A stretch of DNA of 64,000 nucleotides from JAFGLZ01 sp964390905 (GTDB lineage: Bacteria > Planctomycetota > Phycisphaerae > UBA1845 > JAFGLZ01): contig CAYMLO010000004.1 of assembly GCA_964390905.1 (NCBI GenBank), positions 1 to 64,000 of the forward strand. The letters run 5' to 3'. Below, in pieces: positions 44,701 to 52,633 of this stretch. Position 1 is the stretch's first letter. Each line of letters starts with the position of its first letter. The translations under genes were made by a program, and so were the position numbers. The notes below the pieces were generated by a model. That model was not told the origin of the DNA. It worked only from the letters and a program-made list of their open reading frames with translations, and made no database searches.

Positions 44701-45566
44701 AATCACCGGACTCTTACAGCGTCTGCTGGGACGTCACCGCCGAGTTCCACACGGACCCCAACGGGGGCACGGTCCTGGCGATGGCGGACAATTGGTACGA
44801 ACAGCTGTCCCTATCCGGCGGGGCCGCGATCTGGCTGTACGGGCTGTCCAGCCCTACGTTCTTCCTGGGAAGCAACGGCTACATCACCGGCTTCTACCCC
44901 GACGTCGCCCTGACCGAGTATCCCGCCGAGCATTTCGGGCTGCCCCGCATCTCGGGTCTGTTTGATGACCTCGACCCGTCCGCGGGAGGGACGGTCTCGT
45001 GGAAGCAGCTGGGTGATCGCGTGGCCATCACGTTCGAGGATGTCCCGGAGGCAGGCACGGCGAACGCCAACAGCTTCCAGTTCGAGCTGTTCTTCGACGG
45101 CAAGATTCGGTTGACCTGGCTGGGGATCGACGCGACGGACGGGCTGGTGGGCCTATCCAAGGGAGAGGGGCTCCCCGAGGACTTCCTCGAGAGCGATATG
45201 AGCGCCTACGCGTATTGCCTGCCCCGACACACGTTGACGATCAGCATCGTCAACGAGCCCTTCGGGCACGTCGAGCTCGACCCCGAACCCGAGGATCCGG
45301 AGAATCCCGAGTACATCGAGGGCACGGAGGTGACGCTGACGGCCGTCGTCGACGGGGACGACGAGTTCGCCCGCTGGGTCATCCTCAATCCCAACTACCC
45401 GGGCGACGACAACTACGCCGTCGAGGACTTCAACAACCCCATCTCCCTCATAATGAACGCGGACTGGGAGGTGACGGCCGTCTTCAAGTGCGGCTCGGCG
45501 AAGGCGTTCTTCCCCCTGGCCGTGTGCGGGTTGATGTCGATCGTGTTCCTTCGTCGCTGGCGATAG
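41751..45566 (+). CDS. Secreted gingipain-like (peptidase C25) protease with InlB-like domain and Cys-TM-Arg tail
   Basis: 1271 residues. GGAGGA lies 6 bases before the ATG at 41751; signal peptide to about residue 25. A propeptide-like region (~30-250) leads to the C25 catalytic domain (~260-650). This has YLIIVPDALYDEVLPLADWKR-type start, VLLVGDSDEVP, and the dyad His513 (RDHGNYW) and Cys546 (SINCLSGGF). The 33-residue His-Cys distance equals that of RgpB (His211/Cys244, from memory). Ig-like and fibronectin-like domains follow (~660-1150, e.g. TVDAVPPVISNVQVAEV). The end is the shared InlB-like module (WVILNPNYPGDDN, FKCGS, helix, LRRWR). It has no Bacteroidetes T9SS C-terminal domain. It probably cleaves proteins at the cell surface. 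Confidence 0.88.
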   Translation: MKRLTQTLSVALVLVVSWFPYGAGAAEEATGPAWVAVGADNAQTTIGVAAAPASALCQDVALSLPGVLKSPVKGGDGEQYVQLSIRGCGGASEKVGAPVMPFKGFFLEIPYGVTVSVELLKAETVSLGVTEKVYPRQPPRYDDGRPDPPFTIDAEAYAQNRFYPASPVIVDEPGFIRGRRVVFVQAFPLRYNPATGELQAFPSLALRLNFEGAVDPAGEIRKRRLATETSELLARQLILNCVPTPPGTVPRAAEADDGAPVPEVALSGGDGADYLIIVPDALYDEVLPLADWKRRKGFLTRVLKTSEIGAKAADIKSAIQAAYETWTPAPSYVLLVGDSDEVPPEIVFIFDWGYDVCPTDHSFACVDGDDYYPDLMIGRLPVQTTTECANVVGKVLAYDRNPPIDTWYEAFLSAAFFQDDQDDGEADRWFMEDSAHVTSFLSGLGMTTHTAWCTNSGAHDHYYYNSSGYPHRFPPPSEVPSWVVSLWTDSTTATAAITSTINAGVGLVLHRDHGNYWHWGHPPYELSDVAGLANGAKTPVVFSINCLSGGFTYDSSDCFCEAFLKKSPGGCVGIAGATMSGESDFNTSFTHGIFTGLWETYDSAYTDPTYPRTWRPAGAMALAKYYVLTYRGAGWHTQETFYMYHWFGDPEMRLRTLSPQTLNVVYPGSVAYGVPVDVTVTVQQGGSPAEGARVAISNDATSELWSGLTDPAGSITFSGITLSVQDDYDVVATAHNAAPHEGTLTATSSSAGAIHLDKNAYSASSTIEITVVDADLVSAGTQDVTIETSVGGDEETVTLSETPADSGLFTGTIPAGSGTPTLGDGILQVADGETITATYEDLDNGSGNPATVQDTATVDAVPPVISNVQVAEVTGNWATVSFETDTPTTGRVRCGETCGGPYPFVGEDPNLSTAHTIRVSGLQSETTYAFVVDAWDAADNLTTDDNNGACYPLTTIYQKDYFTEWFESGDNDLAYHYVTFTPDESPDSYSVCWDVTAEFHTDPNGGTVLAMADNWYEQLSLSGGAAIWLYGLSSPTFFLGSNGYITGFYPDVALTEYPAEHFGLPRISGLFDDLDPSAGGTVSWKQLGDRVAITFEDVPEAGTANANSFQFELFFDGKIRLTWLGIDATDGLVGLSKGEGLPEDFLESDMSAYAYCLPRHTLTISIVNEPFGHVELDPEPEDPENPEYIEGTEVTLTAVVDGDDEFARWVILNPNYPGDDNYAVEDFNNPISLIMNADWEVTAVFKCGSAKAFFPLAVCGLMSIVFLRRWR
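45228..45566 (+). other. Region coding the conserved C-terminal sorting-type module, copy C
   Basis: Encodes the last 112 residues of the C25 protease: divergent InlB-B-like domain with NPNYPGDDN, then VFKCGSA, a hydrophobic helix and the terminal LRRWR. The stretch from FARW to FKCG aligns without gaps to copies A and B. Confidence 0.7.
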
Positions 45567-45612
45567 CGCCGCTGCAACCGAGAGCGACCCTCTGGCGAGA
45601 ACCGGGTTTGCG

Positions 45613-45659
45613 CAGACAAACACCGACGATCCCCTGCGGCGATCGTCGGTGTCTGTTTG
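45613..45659. terminator. Bidirectional terminator hairpin between convergent genes
   Basis: The arms at 45613-45631 and 45641-45659 pair over 19 positions, with 17 Watson-Crick pairs, one G-T and one mismatch, around a 9-base loop. It lies 46 bases after the protease stop codon and 57 bases after the stop of the minus-strand LPP20-like gene. The lower stem contains AAA and TTT runs, suitable for termination in both directions. Confidence 0.7.
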
Positions 45660-45716
45660 TAGGAACCGATTCGCTGACACGGGCGTGGGCGACCGAGACG
45701 CGCCCACGCTTGGCGG

Positions 45717-47030
45717 CTAGCCTACCTTCCTCTTCAGCTCGATCCGCAACTCCTTGTAGATGATCGTCCAGACCTGGGCGGACGGGATCGCCACCGTGAC
45801 TTCCACGGTCCCGTCGTCGTTGAACCGGGTCGAATCGACATACGACCCCACCAGGATGGCCTGCACCTGGCTGCGGATCTCGTCGCGCTCGGTGACGAAA
45901 TCCCTCACGGTGGTGTTGCTGTCGATCTGGAGGCCCCAGATCTGCTCGGCGAGCTTGCGCTTGGCGTCCTGCTCGGCGGCCCGGGCGGCCTTGAGCTTGC
46001 CCTGCGGCGTCTTGATCTGCGGGTCCGTGCCCGCGCCCGTCGCCCGGATCACGTCAGGCCACTTCGGCGTGGCGATCTCCGCCACCGCCACCTGCTTGAC
46101 GAACTCCTGCCTGGGAACGCCCATCCCGGTCGCTCGGAAGCTCTTCTTGATGCTCTTGCGGAGGATGGTCTCGTAGTCCAGCGCCTTGAGACGATTGCCC
46201 TGCCAGCTTCGAACGCTCAGCCGCTTGATCATCTCGATGACCCACTCGACGGGCACCTCGGCCGTTACCTCCGCGATCAGTTCGTCATCGTGGTAGTAGA
46301 CGCGCACGTAGCGCAGACCGCTCAATCGCGCCGTCACTTCGGCGTTGATCGTGTCCGACTCGGTGACGAAATCGCGAACCAGCGTCTGGCTGTCGATTCG
46401 AAGGCCGGAGATCCGCTCGGCCAGCTTCCGCGCGGCGTCCTGCTCGGCCGCTCGCTTGGCCATCAGGCGCGCCTGCGGGCTGATCTTCTGCCAGATCGCC
46501 GGAATGGCCGGACGGGGCGGCGGCGGCGGGCCACCCAGCTTCGCGACCACGACCTCCGGCAGATCGGGAGGCAGGTCCGGTCGCGGTGCGCCCATCCCCA
46601 CCACGCGGATCGTGTCCTTCTTGATCCGCTGGGTCATCTGCTGGAAGTCGACGGCCTTGATCTGGTTGCCCTTGTAGTGACGCGTGTGGAGCTCCTTGAG
46701 CATCGTGATCACCGCAGCGACGGTGACCTCGGCCTCCACCTCGCACGTCCCGTCCTCGAACCACCGATGCTTGCCGATCTTCGCCCCACTGATGAAGGTG
46801 TTCACATCCGATTGGATGGTATCGGACTCGGTCACGAAGTCCCTGACGTAGGTGTTCGAGTTGATTTGGAGGCCGCTAATACACTCGGCGATTTTCCGGT
46901 AGGCATCCGCCTCAGCGGCTCGCTTGGCCAGAAGCTTGTTCTGTGCCTCCGTCGTCTCGGCACCGGCCGGTACCGAGAGGCCGGCCACCACCACCGCTAC
47001 CAGTCCTACTAGCCAGACTCTGTGTCGCAT
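45717..47030 (-). CDS. Secreted protein with three LPP20-type repeats
   Basis: 437 residues. AAGGAGAATGGCAA precedes the ATG; signal peptide of ~24 residues (ends PAGA). Three copies of one domain lie at about 31-115, 185-272 and 341-430. Each has an AARAAEQDAxRKLAE helix, GLxIDSxTxVRDFVTExD and a DGTxEVxxxV strand, the pattern of LPP20-family envelope proteins. A Pro-rich linker (GGPPPPPRP) separates the first two. LPP20 proteins are usually small outer-membrane lipoproteins with one domain, so a triple copy without a lipid Cys is unusual. It follows the CsgG-like lipoprotein gene by 161 bases, and the two probably act together in the envelope. Confidence 0.75.
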   Translation of the reverse strand: MRHRVWLVGLVAVVVAGLSVPAGAETTEAQNKLLAKRAAEADAYRKIAECISGLQINSNTYVRDFVTESDTIQSDVNTFISGAKIGKHRWFEDGTCEVEAEVTVAAVITMLKELHTRHYKGNQIKAVDFQQMTQRIKKDTIRVVGMGAPRPDLPPDLPEVVVAKLGGPPPPPRPAIPAIWQKISPQARLMAKRAAEQDAARKLAERISGLRIDSQTLVRDFVTESDTINAEVTARLSGLRYVRVYYHDDELIAEVTAEVPVEWVIEMIKRLSVRSWQGNRLKALDYETILRKSIKKSFRATGMGVPRQEFVKQVAVAEIATPKWPDVIRATGAGTDPQIKTPQGKLKAARAAEQDAKRKLAEQIWGLQIDSNTTVRDFVTERDEIRSQVQAILVGSYVDSTRFNDDGTVEVTVAIPSAQVWTIIYKELRIELKRKVG

Positions 47031-47191
47031 TTGCCATTCTCCTTACCCATGACGGCTGATCGACGCGCCGTCTCTTGTGTCTGCGATGTTCGCTGGCGGG
47101 TCTCTACCCGCAGCTTACACCCTCTCAGACAGCTCCGAACACCTGGAGGTTAGCCGCTTCTGGCCTCGGCAAGGCCGTTTTCCCTGCCCAA

Positions 47192-48244
47192 TCACTTCTG
47201 GCCGCTGTCCGCCATGCGGGCCTTGACCCGCTTCATCGCTCGCTCGGCACCGGGACTGTCCAGACGAACCGCCGTCCGATAATGGTTCAGCGCCTGCTCC
47301 AGATCGCCCTTGGCCTCGCAAGCCACGCCCATGCCGAACACGGCATACTCGTCCTGGCCGTCCTTGGCTTCGGTGATGGCCTGCTTGAACATCCCGATCG
47401 CCTCGTCGTACTCGCTGGCCACCAGGAATCGAACGCCCGCCCTGCACGCGTCGTTGCCGCTGGACTGAACCTCGATCGTCTCCTCGATCTCGATCGGGAC
47501 GAACTGACCGATGAACCGGCGGACCTCCTTCTCAACCAGCGTCCCGATGATCTGATCGCGTGGCGTCAACTCCGCTTCGGTCTTGCTCGAACCGAAGAAC
47601 GGGCTCGTCTTGGTCTTCTCCGTTTGGCGAAGCGTCGGGCTGACGTGGTCGATCACTACCTTCCCGGAGGTCGAGTCGAGCAAGCGGAAGTGGCATTGAA
47701 CGGTGATGTTCCGGGTGACCTTCTCGACCTCCTCGCTCTCGACGGCTCCCGACCCGCCGTAGTGCCAGCCCGCAATCCGCATCGCGTCGATGGTCCGGCC
47801 CTTGCCCTTGTGCTTCTCGACCTTGACGTTGATGGCGCTGGCGATCATGCCCTGGACCCCGAGCACCTTGCCCATCTGGGACGCCTTGGTGCCGTCCACC
47901 AGGCCGGCTGCGGCCATGTCCTTCTCGGCCATCACCTTCTTGAGGTTCTGCCGGTCCGCGACCGTCAGCTTGAGCCCTTCTTTCCGGGCGGCCCGGTCCA
48001 GCAACCCCGCGATCATGGTGGCGGACATCTCCGACCACTTCTTCTCGGCCTCGTCGGTCGTCTCCGCGTCCAGCACGGCCACCGTGGACATTCCGCGCGG
48101 CAGGGCCGTCGTCGGGGTTGCCCGGTAGCTGATGGTCACCTGGGCAACTTCCTTGTCGCCCCCGCCGCCCTTACAGCCGGCGGTGCCGACGCACATTCCC
48201 AGCAACGCAAACGTGGCCACGATTCTGAATGCTCGATTTCTCAT
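47192..48244 (-). CDS. CsgG/HfaB-like lipoprotein with C-terminal TPR
   Basis: 350 residues. GGAGAGAG precedes the ATG. The leader ends in GTAGCKGGGG, a probable lipobox with Cys24. Residues ~45-260 show the CsgG-like alternation: STVAVLDAETTDEAEKKW, then an LTVADRQNLKKVMAEKD helix, a GKVLGVQGMIASAINV strand and HFRLLDSTSGKVV. CsgG forms the outer-membrane secretion pore of curli; more distant relatives (including LpoB-like proteins) do not. The C-terminus has one to two TPR units (FLVASEYDEAIGMFKQAI; GDLEQALNHYRTAVRL). Transcription with the LPP20x3 gene suggests an envelope complex. Pore formation is unproved. Confidence 0.7.
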   Translation of the reverse strand: MRNRAFRIVATFALLGMCVGTAGCKGGGGDKEVAQVTISYRATPTTALPRGMSTVAVLDAETTDEAEKKWSEMSATMIAGLLDRAARKEGLKLTVADRQNLKKVMAEKDMAAAGLVDGTKASQMGKVLGVQGMIASAINVKVEKHKGKGRTIDAMRIAGWHYGGSGAVESEEVEKVTRNITVQCHFRLLDSTSGKVVIDHVSPTLRQTEKTKTSPFFGSSKTEAELTPRDQIIGTLVEKEVRRFIGQFVPIEIEETIEVQSSGNDACRAGVRFLVASEYDEAIGMFKQAITEAKDGQDEYAVFGMGVACEAKGDLEQALNHYRTAVRLDSPGAERAMKRVKARMADSGQK

Positions 48245-48614
48245 CGCAGACTCTCTCCTTTATGCACCTCAGACCCGAACTTGGCAGCGCGGAAAACGAT
48301 GCCCGGGCGCCGCTCATGACCATGCTATTGCAGGCGTGGGCGGCGTCACGCATTCCTTCAGAATTGCCCACACACAGCCCTGACACCCGATTCCGGAGAA
48401 AGCAGCGTCACGAAAACGCCCGCGGAACCGCGGTCGCCAAGGGCGAACCCGCATTATGTTCGTCTCCCTGACGCGGTCAAGGGCCCTGTGCAAAGTTTCC
48501 CGCCCGGCCGTGCCCCGGTCGGTCCCGACATTGTTGTAGCTGATTCAGCGTTGCCCAAGACGCGAACTGCGACCATACTCCGGCGATTCTGGGCGGCCCG
48601 GAAGGAGGATCGGC
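48245..48614. other. Divergent 370-base intergenic region
   Basis: No gene. The plus-strand promoter for the URO-D-like gene is at 48551-48579. No convincing box pair was found for the minus-strand lipoprotein operon. Confidence 0.5.
48551..48579 (+). promoter_or_regulatory. Candidate sigma70 promoter of the URO-D-like gene
   Basis: TTGCCC (48551-48556) and CATACT (48574-48579) with a 17-base spacer, about 30 bases before the ribosome binding site of the gene at 48615. Confidence 0.4.
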
Positions 48615-49847
48615 ATGGCACTCTCTCGGAAAGACACGATCGTTCTGCGAGACCTCGCCAAGCGGCTTGCCGAAGTCGCGTCCCTGCCGGCGCAGCAGGA
48701 GAAGGCTGAGCTGTGGCGCCGGCTCAACCGACTCGAGCGCGTCCGGCCCATGGTCCTCCTCCAGAACGGGACGTGGCACGAGACCAAGGACGAGATCACG
48801 CTGACCACCAGCGATGCGTTCGCCAGGGACCAGGAATGGCATCTTCGCGCCGCGCTGTATCACTGTGAGCACATGCGCGACGACCACGTCTACGAGGCGA
48901 AGATCGACTGCCCCATCGTCATGAAGGACACGGGGTGGGGCGTGCAGATGGACGCAACGCGTCCCGACCATGAGTTCGGTGCGGCCAGGTTCAACCCCGT
49001 CCTGGACGCCGACGCCGACCCCTCCGCGATCCCCATGCCGGCCGTCACGGTTGATTGGGACGAGACCGAGCGGGACTACCAACACCTCTGCGATTTGTAC
49101 GGCGGCATTCTCACCGTGGTCAAACGGGGGGTGGCCGGCCACTGGTTCGCCATCATGGACGAGTTCCTCGGGTGGCGGGGGCTCGAGAACATGTTCATCG
49201 ACATGATCGATCGGCCCGACTGGGTCCATTCATGGCTGGACCGGATGACCCGGTGGCATCTCAGCCGCCTGGACCAGTACGAGCAGCTAGGCGTCCTGTC
49301 GCTCAACAATGGCAACTGCGGGGTCGGGCCGGGCGGCCTCGGGTTCACCGACGAGTTGCCGCAGTCGGACTTCGACGGGACGCACGTCCGCGCCGTCGAC
49401 CAGTGGGCCCACGCGACGACGCAGATCTTCTCGGAGGTCTCGCCCGCCATGCACGACGAGTTCGCCCTGGCCTACGAGAAGCGGTTCCTGTCCCGGTTCG
49501 GCCTGGCCGGCTATGGGTGCTGCGAACCGCTCGACCAGAAACTCGACATCGTCAAGACGATCCCGAACCTCCGCCGCGTGAGTATGAGCCCTTGGGTAGA
49601 CGTCGCCAGAGGCGCCGAGGGCCTGGGACACGACTACATCTTCAGCTACAAGCCGAACCCGGCCATCATCGGGATGGAGACCTGGGACGTGGACCTGGCA
49701 CGCCGACAGCTCCGCGACGCCTTCGAGCGGACCCGCGGCTGCGTCGTCGAGGTCCTCATGAAAGACCTGCACTCCTGCCGCCGGGAGCCGAGACGCATGT
49801 GGGAATGGGTGGACATGGCCATGGGACTCACCGAGGAGTTCGCCTGA
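48615..49847 (+). CDS. URO-D/MtaA-like protein, probably not haem biosynthetic
   Basis: 410 residues. AGGAGG precedes the ATG. The protein resembles the uroporphyrinogen decarboxylase/methyltransferase superfamily found in planctomycetes: a DEFLGWRGLENMFIDM segment, LGVLSLNNGN, YGCCEPLDQKLDIVKTIPNLRRVSMSPW, and a barrel end with VVEVLMKDLHSC. The N-terminal substrate motif of true HemE enzymes (PVWxMRQAGR) is missing. A role in C1 or methyl transfer, or another TIM-barrel reaction, is likelier. Cys/His positions in YGCCEP and DLHSC could bind zinc. It stands alone with its own promoter. Confidence 0.75.
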   Translation: MALSRKDTIVLRDLAKRLAEVASLPAQQEKAELWRRLNRLERVRPMVLLQNGTWHETKDEITLTTSDAFARDQEWHLRAALYHCEHMRDDHVYEAKIDCPIVMKDTGWGVQMDATRPDHEFGAARFNPVLDADADPSAIPMPAVTVDWDETERDYQHLCDLYGGILTVVKRGVAGHWFAIMDEFLGWRGLENMFIDMIDRPDWVHSWLDRMTRWHLSRLDQYEQLGVLSLNNGNCGVGPGGLGFTDELPQSDFDGTHVRAVDQWAHATTQIFSEVSPAMHDEFALAYEKRFLSRFGLAGYGCCEPLDQKLDIVKTIPNLRRVSMSPWVDVARGAEGLGHDYIFSYKPNPAIIGMETWDVDLARRQLRDAFERTRGCVVEVLMKDLHSCRREPRRMWEWVDMAMGLTEEFA

Positions 49848-49855
49848 GAAGGCCT

Positions 49856-49909
49856 GACACCGGAGACGCAAGCCCGATCCGGGCGCAAGGGCTCCCATCC
49901 GTCGGTGTC
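49856..49909 (+). terminator. Possible terminator hairpin after the URO-D-like gene
   Basis: GACACCG (49856-49862) pairs with CGGTGTC (49903-49909), with additional inner AGCCC/GGGCT pairing. It lies just after the stop codon and before the def promoter. No T-run follows, so termination is uncertain. Confidence 0.35.
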
Positions 49910-49946
49910 CTTGCGGGCGAATTGAGGCGGAACCGTCCCGTCTCCG

Positions 49947-49974
49947 TTGATCGACGGCCCCGTCCGGATAGAAT
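49947..49974 (+). promoter_or_regulatory. Sigma70-type promoter of def-fmt
   Basis: TTGATC (49947-49952) and TAGAAT (49969-49974) with a 16-base spacer. Transcription would start near 49981, about 38 bases before the def ATG. Confidence 0.5.
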
Positions 49975-50018
49975 ATAGACATCGCCTTGGTGAGAGCCGG
50001 AACTTCGGATGGGATGGC

Positions 50019-50564
50019 ATGGACCTCAAACAACTTCGCATCATCCACTACCCCGACCCCAGACTCCGAAAGCCGTCAGAGCCGGTCCAGAAGATCGACG
50101 CGTTCATCGCCGACCTGACGACCCGGATGTTCGAGCTCATGTACGAGGCCAAGGGACTCGGGCTTGCCGCCGTTCAGGCCGGGCTGAATCTCCGCCTCTT
50201 CGTCACCAACCCGATCGGTCAGCCCAGTGGCGAGGAGATCTACGTCAATCCCGAAATCCTCGAAATGCGCGGCGCCGTGGACCATGAGGAGGGGTGTTTG
50301 TCGCTGCCGGACGTCGTCGCGCCCCTGAAACGGGCTCAGTGGTGCAGGATTCGTGCGTTCGGGCTTGACGGTGAGCCCTTCGAGCAGGAGGCCACTGATC
50401 TGCTGGCCCGCGCGTGGCAGCACGAGATGGATCACCTCGACGGCGTGCTGATCTGTGATCGCATGTCGCCGACGGCCAGGATCGCCAACCGGCGCCTGCT
50501 CAAGGACCTCGAGCGCAAGTACGAGAAACGGCGGTCCGGAAGCGGTCGCATCCGCGTGCCCTGA
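50019..50564 (+). CDS. def: Peptide deformylase
   Basis: 181 residues. The enzyme removes the formyl group from the N-terminal Met of new proteins, using Fe2+ or Zn2+. All three family motifs are present: GLGLAAVQAG, EGCLSLPD (metal Cys) and QHEMDHLDG (two metal His and catalytic Glu). The ATG at 50019 opens MDLKQLRIIHYPDPRLR, the usual start; longer in-frame starts would overlap the promoter. fmt follows 60 bases later, the classical arrangement in which the formylating and deformylating enzymes are made together. Confidence 0.96.
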   Translation: MDLKQLRIIHYPDPRLRKPSEPVQKIDAFIADLTTRMFELMYEAKGLGLAAVQAGLNLRLFVTNPIGQPSGEEIYVNPEILEMRGAVDHEEGCLSLPDVVAPLKRAQWCRIRAFGLDGEPFEQEATDLLARAWQHEMDHLDGVLICDRMSPTARIANRRLLKDLERKYEKRRSGSGRIRVP

Positions 50565-50624
50565 GGCGAGACCTTGAGCGCCACGGCTCGGGAGCGGTCG
50601 GCGACCTCGGCCAACGAGATCGAG

Positions 50625-51593
50625 ATGCGCATCATCTACTTCGCTTCCGGCCAGATCGCCATCCCTTCCTTTCGTTGGCTCATGAATTCCCCACACCGGG
50701 TCGTCGCCGTCGTGACCCAGCCCGACCGACCCGCAGGACGCAAGCGGCGCCTCGCCCCGACCCCCGTCAGGCAATTCGCCCTCGAGACGGACGTCGAGGT
50801 AATCCAAGCCGAGGACGTCAACGATCCAGACGTCGTGGCCGGCTTGCTGGGTCGACGCGCCGATCTCGGCGTCTCGATGTCCTTCGGTCAGAAGATCCGC
50901 CCCGAGCTGCTGGACGGCATGCCCGGCGGGTGTCTCAACATCCACCCATCGTTGCTGCCCAAGTGCCGCGGCGCCGCGCCGGTCAACTGGACCATCATTC
51001 GCCGCGAACAGAGAACGGGCGTGACCGTCTTCCGGCTCACCGACAGAATGGACGGCGGTCCCGTGCTCACGACGCGCGAAACGGCGATCAAGCCCAACGA
51101 AACGGCGTGGGAGTTGGAGGCCCGCTTGGCCGGTATCGCCTGCGACGCCCTCGATGGCGCCCTGGCGCAGATCGGGCCGGATGGCCCCCCGCCTGGTCAG
51201 CCGCAAGACGACGCCCTCGCGACCACAGCGCCCAAGCTGACCAAGGAAATGGGACGCATCCACCTGGACCAGCCCGCCGCAGACCTCGTCGCTTGGGTCA
51301 ACGGGTTGTATGACTGGCCGGCCGTCCAAGTGGCGTACGTCTCCCGCGACGGTCAACGGACCCAAGTCCGGCTGGCGCGGGCGTCTCTGAGCGAGGAGCG
51401 GGGCGGAGCCCCGGGCCAGTCCCCTGGGGCCATCCTCGACGACGGCTCGATCGCCTGTCTGGACGGGGCGATTCGTATCCTGGAGATCCAGCCGGCCGGC
51501 GGTCGGATCATGTTGTGGCAAGACTTCGTCAACGGGCGTCGCGTCCAGGCCGGTGATCGCTTCGAGTCGCTCGGGCCTCTCGGTGGGGACTGA
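50625..51593 (+). CDS. fmt: Methionyl-tRNA formyltransferase
   Basis: 322 residues. It formylates initiator Met-tRNA from 10-formyl-tetrahydrofolate. The start is the ATG at 50625 (MRIIYFASGQIAIPSFRWL); an upstream in-frame TTG at 50574 is less likely. The catalytic residues are visible: Asn and His in LNIHPSLLPKCRGAAPVNW, and Asp in RMDGGPVL. The C-terminal OB-like tRNA-binding domain is complete (LVAWVNGLYDWPAVQV; ILEIQPAGGR). Transcribed with def and the methyltransferase gene. Confidence 0.94.
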   Translation: MRIIYFASGQIAIPSFRWLMNSPHRVVAVVTQPDRPAGRKRRLAPTPVRQFALETDVEVIQAEDVNDPDVVAGLLGRRADLGVSMSFGQKIRPELLDGMPGGCLNIHPSLLPKCRGAAPVNWTIIRREQRTGVTVFRLTDRMDGGPVLTTRETAIKPNETAWELEARLAGIACDALDGALAQIGPDGPPPGQPQDDALATTAPKLTKEMGRIHLDQPAADLVAWVNGLYDWPAVQVAYVSRDGQRTQVRLARASLSEERGGAPGQSPGAILDDGSIACLDGAIRILEIQPAGGRIMLWQDFVNGRRVQAGDRFESLGPLGGD

Positions 51594-51608
51594 TCTGACC
51601 GGTCCCAG

Positions 51609-52532
51609 ATGCGTTCCGTTGGCTTCGTGTCCTTCGATATGACCGACGTAGACCCGCCCCAAACGCACGCGACCGACGCGCCGGGCCGTGACCGCGCCAC
51701 GACCTGCCCCATGTGTGGCCATTCCCAGCCTCGTCCCCAAGCTCCGATGAACGGCTTTGGGATGCTGGCGTGTCCTCGCTGCCACGGACGGTGGGCGGTG
51801 TGTACGGCCGGTGACCTGCCCGACTACAACGCCGACTACGAATCCGCCGATCACCTCGTCTACCGTCGGTACGCACAGGAGCTCCGTCAGATCCAGGACG
51901 GCGGCCAGCCGCCCCTCTACTGGTTCCAGCGGCGACAGCTCGACCGCATCTCCCCCTTCGGGCAGCGCCGTCTGCTGGAGATCGGTTGCGGAAACGGGAT
52001 GTTCTTGCTGGCGGCACGTCGCGCCGGCTGGGACGCCGTCGGGCTGGAGGTCGCCAAGCATGCCGCCGAGCTGGCCGCCGAGACGAGCAGCTGCCCCGTG
52101 CACGTCGGTCGCCTCGACGATCTGACCATCGACCGCCCCGCCTTCGAGGTCATCAGCGGCTTCGAGATCCTCGAGCACGTCCTGGACCCCCTGGGCGAGC
52201 TGCGGGCCATGGCCGCCGCCCTCATGCCCGGCGGCATCCTCACCCTCAGCGTCCCGAACGACCGCAGCCCGCACACCCGCGCCCCCACCGATCCGGAGGG
52301 CAATCCCCCTTACCACATCAACTTCTTTGCGCCCCGAACGCTCCTCACCGTCCTGCAGGACGTCGGGCTCGAGCGCCTGTGGCTCTATGAAAAACCGTTT
52401 GCCTGGACGGAGGCCCATTCCTCCTTCCGGACCCGCTTGCTCATGCTCCCGTGGCTCGTCTTGGCCGGCTATGTCCTCGGACGCAAGGGCAGCCGTCTCG
52501 TTGCTTGGGCCCGCAAACCGCCCGCGCCATGA
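51609..52532 (+). CDS. SAM-dependent methyltransferase with N-terminal zinc ribbon
   Basis: 307 residues from the ATG at 51609; an in-frame ATG at 51639 is also possible, and neither has a good ribosome binding site. Residues ~34-62 hold a zinc ribbon (CPMCG and CPRCHGRW). A class I methyltransferase core follows: LLEIGCGNGMFLLAARRAG (SAM loop), VISGFEILEHVLDP, LMPGGILTLSVPN and the C-terminal YHINFFAPRTLLTVLQ. This layout is common in proteins that methylate sugars or lipids of surface glycans, but the substrate cannot be named. It starts 15 bases after fmt and is probably in the def-fmt transcript. Confidence 0.82.
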   Translation: MRSVGFVSFDMTDVDPPQTHATDAPGRDRATTCPMCGHSQPRPQAPMNGFGMLACPRCHGRWAVCTAGDLPDYNADYESADHLVYRRYAQELRQIQDGGQPPLYWFQRRQLDRISPFGQRRLLEIGCGNGMFLLAARRAGWDAVGLEVAKHAAELAAETSSCPVHVGRLDDLTIDRPAFEVISGFEILEHVLDPLGELRAMAAALMPGGILTLSVPNDRSPHTRAPTDPEGNPPYHINFFAPRTLLTVLQDVGLERLWLYEKPFAWTEAHSSFRTRLLMLPWLVLAGYVLGRKGSRLVAWARKPPAP

Positions 52533-52633
52533 ATGCACCCACCCAGGTCGAGGACGCACCGCGCGCGACAGAATGGACGCGAGCGGATGACGCACTGGCG
52601 GAAGGACATCGCACGATCTTCGGGCACGGGCGG

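Noticed and set aside
50076..52595. Minus-strand frame of 839 codons
   Set aside because: It covers def, fmt and the methyltransferase, which are unambiguous on the plus strand. The translation is low-complexity.
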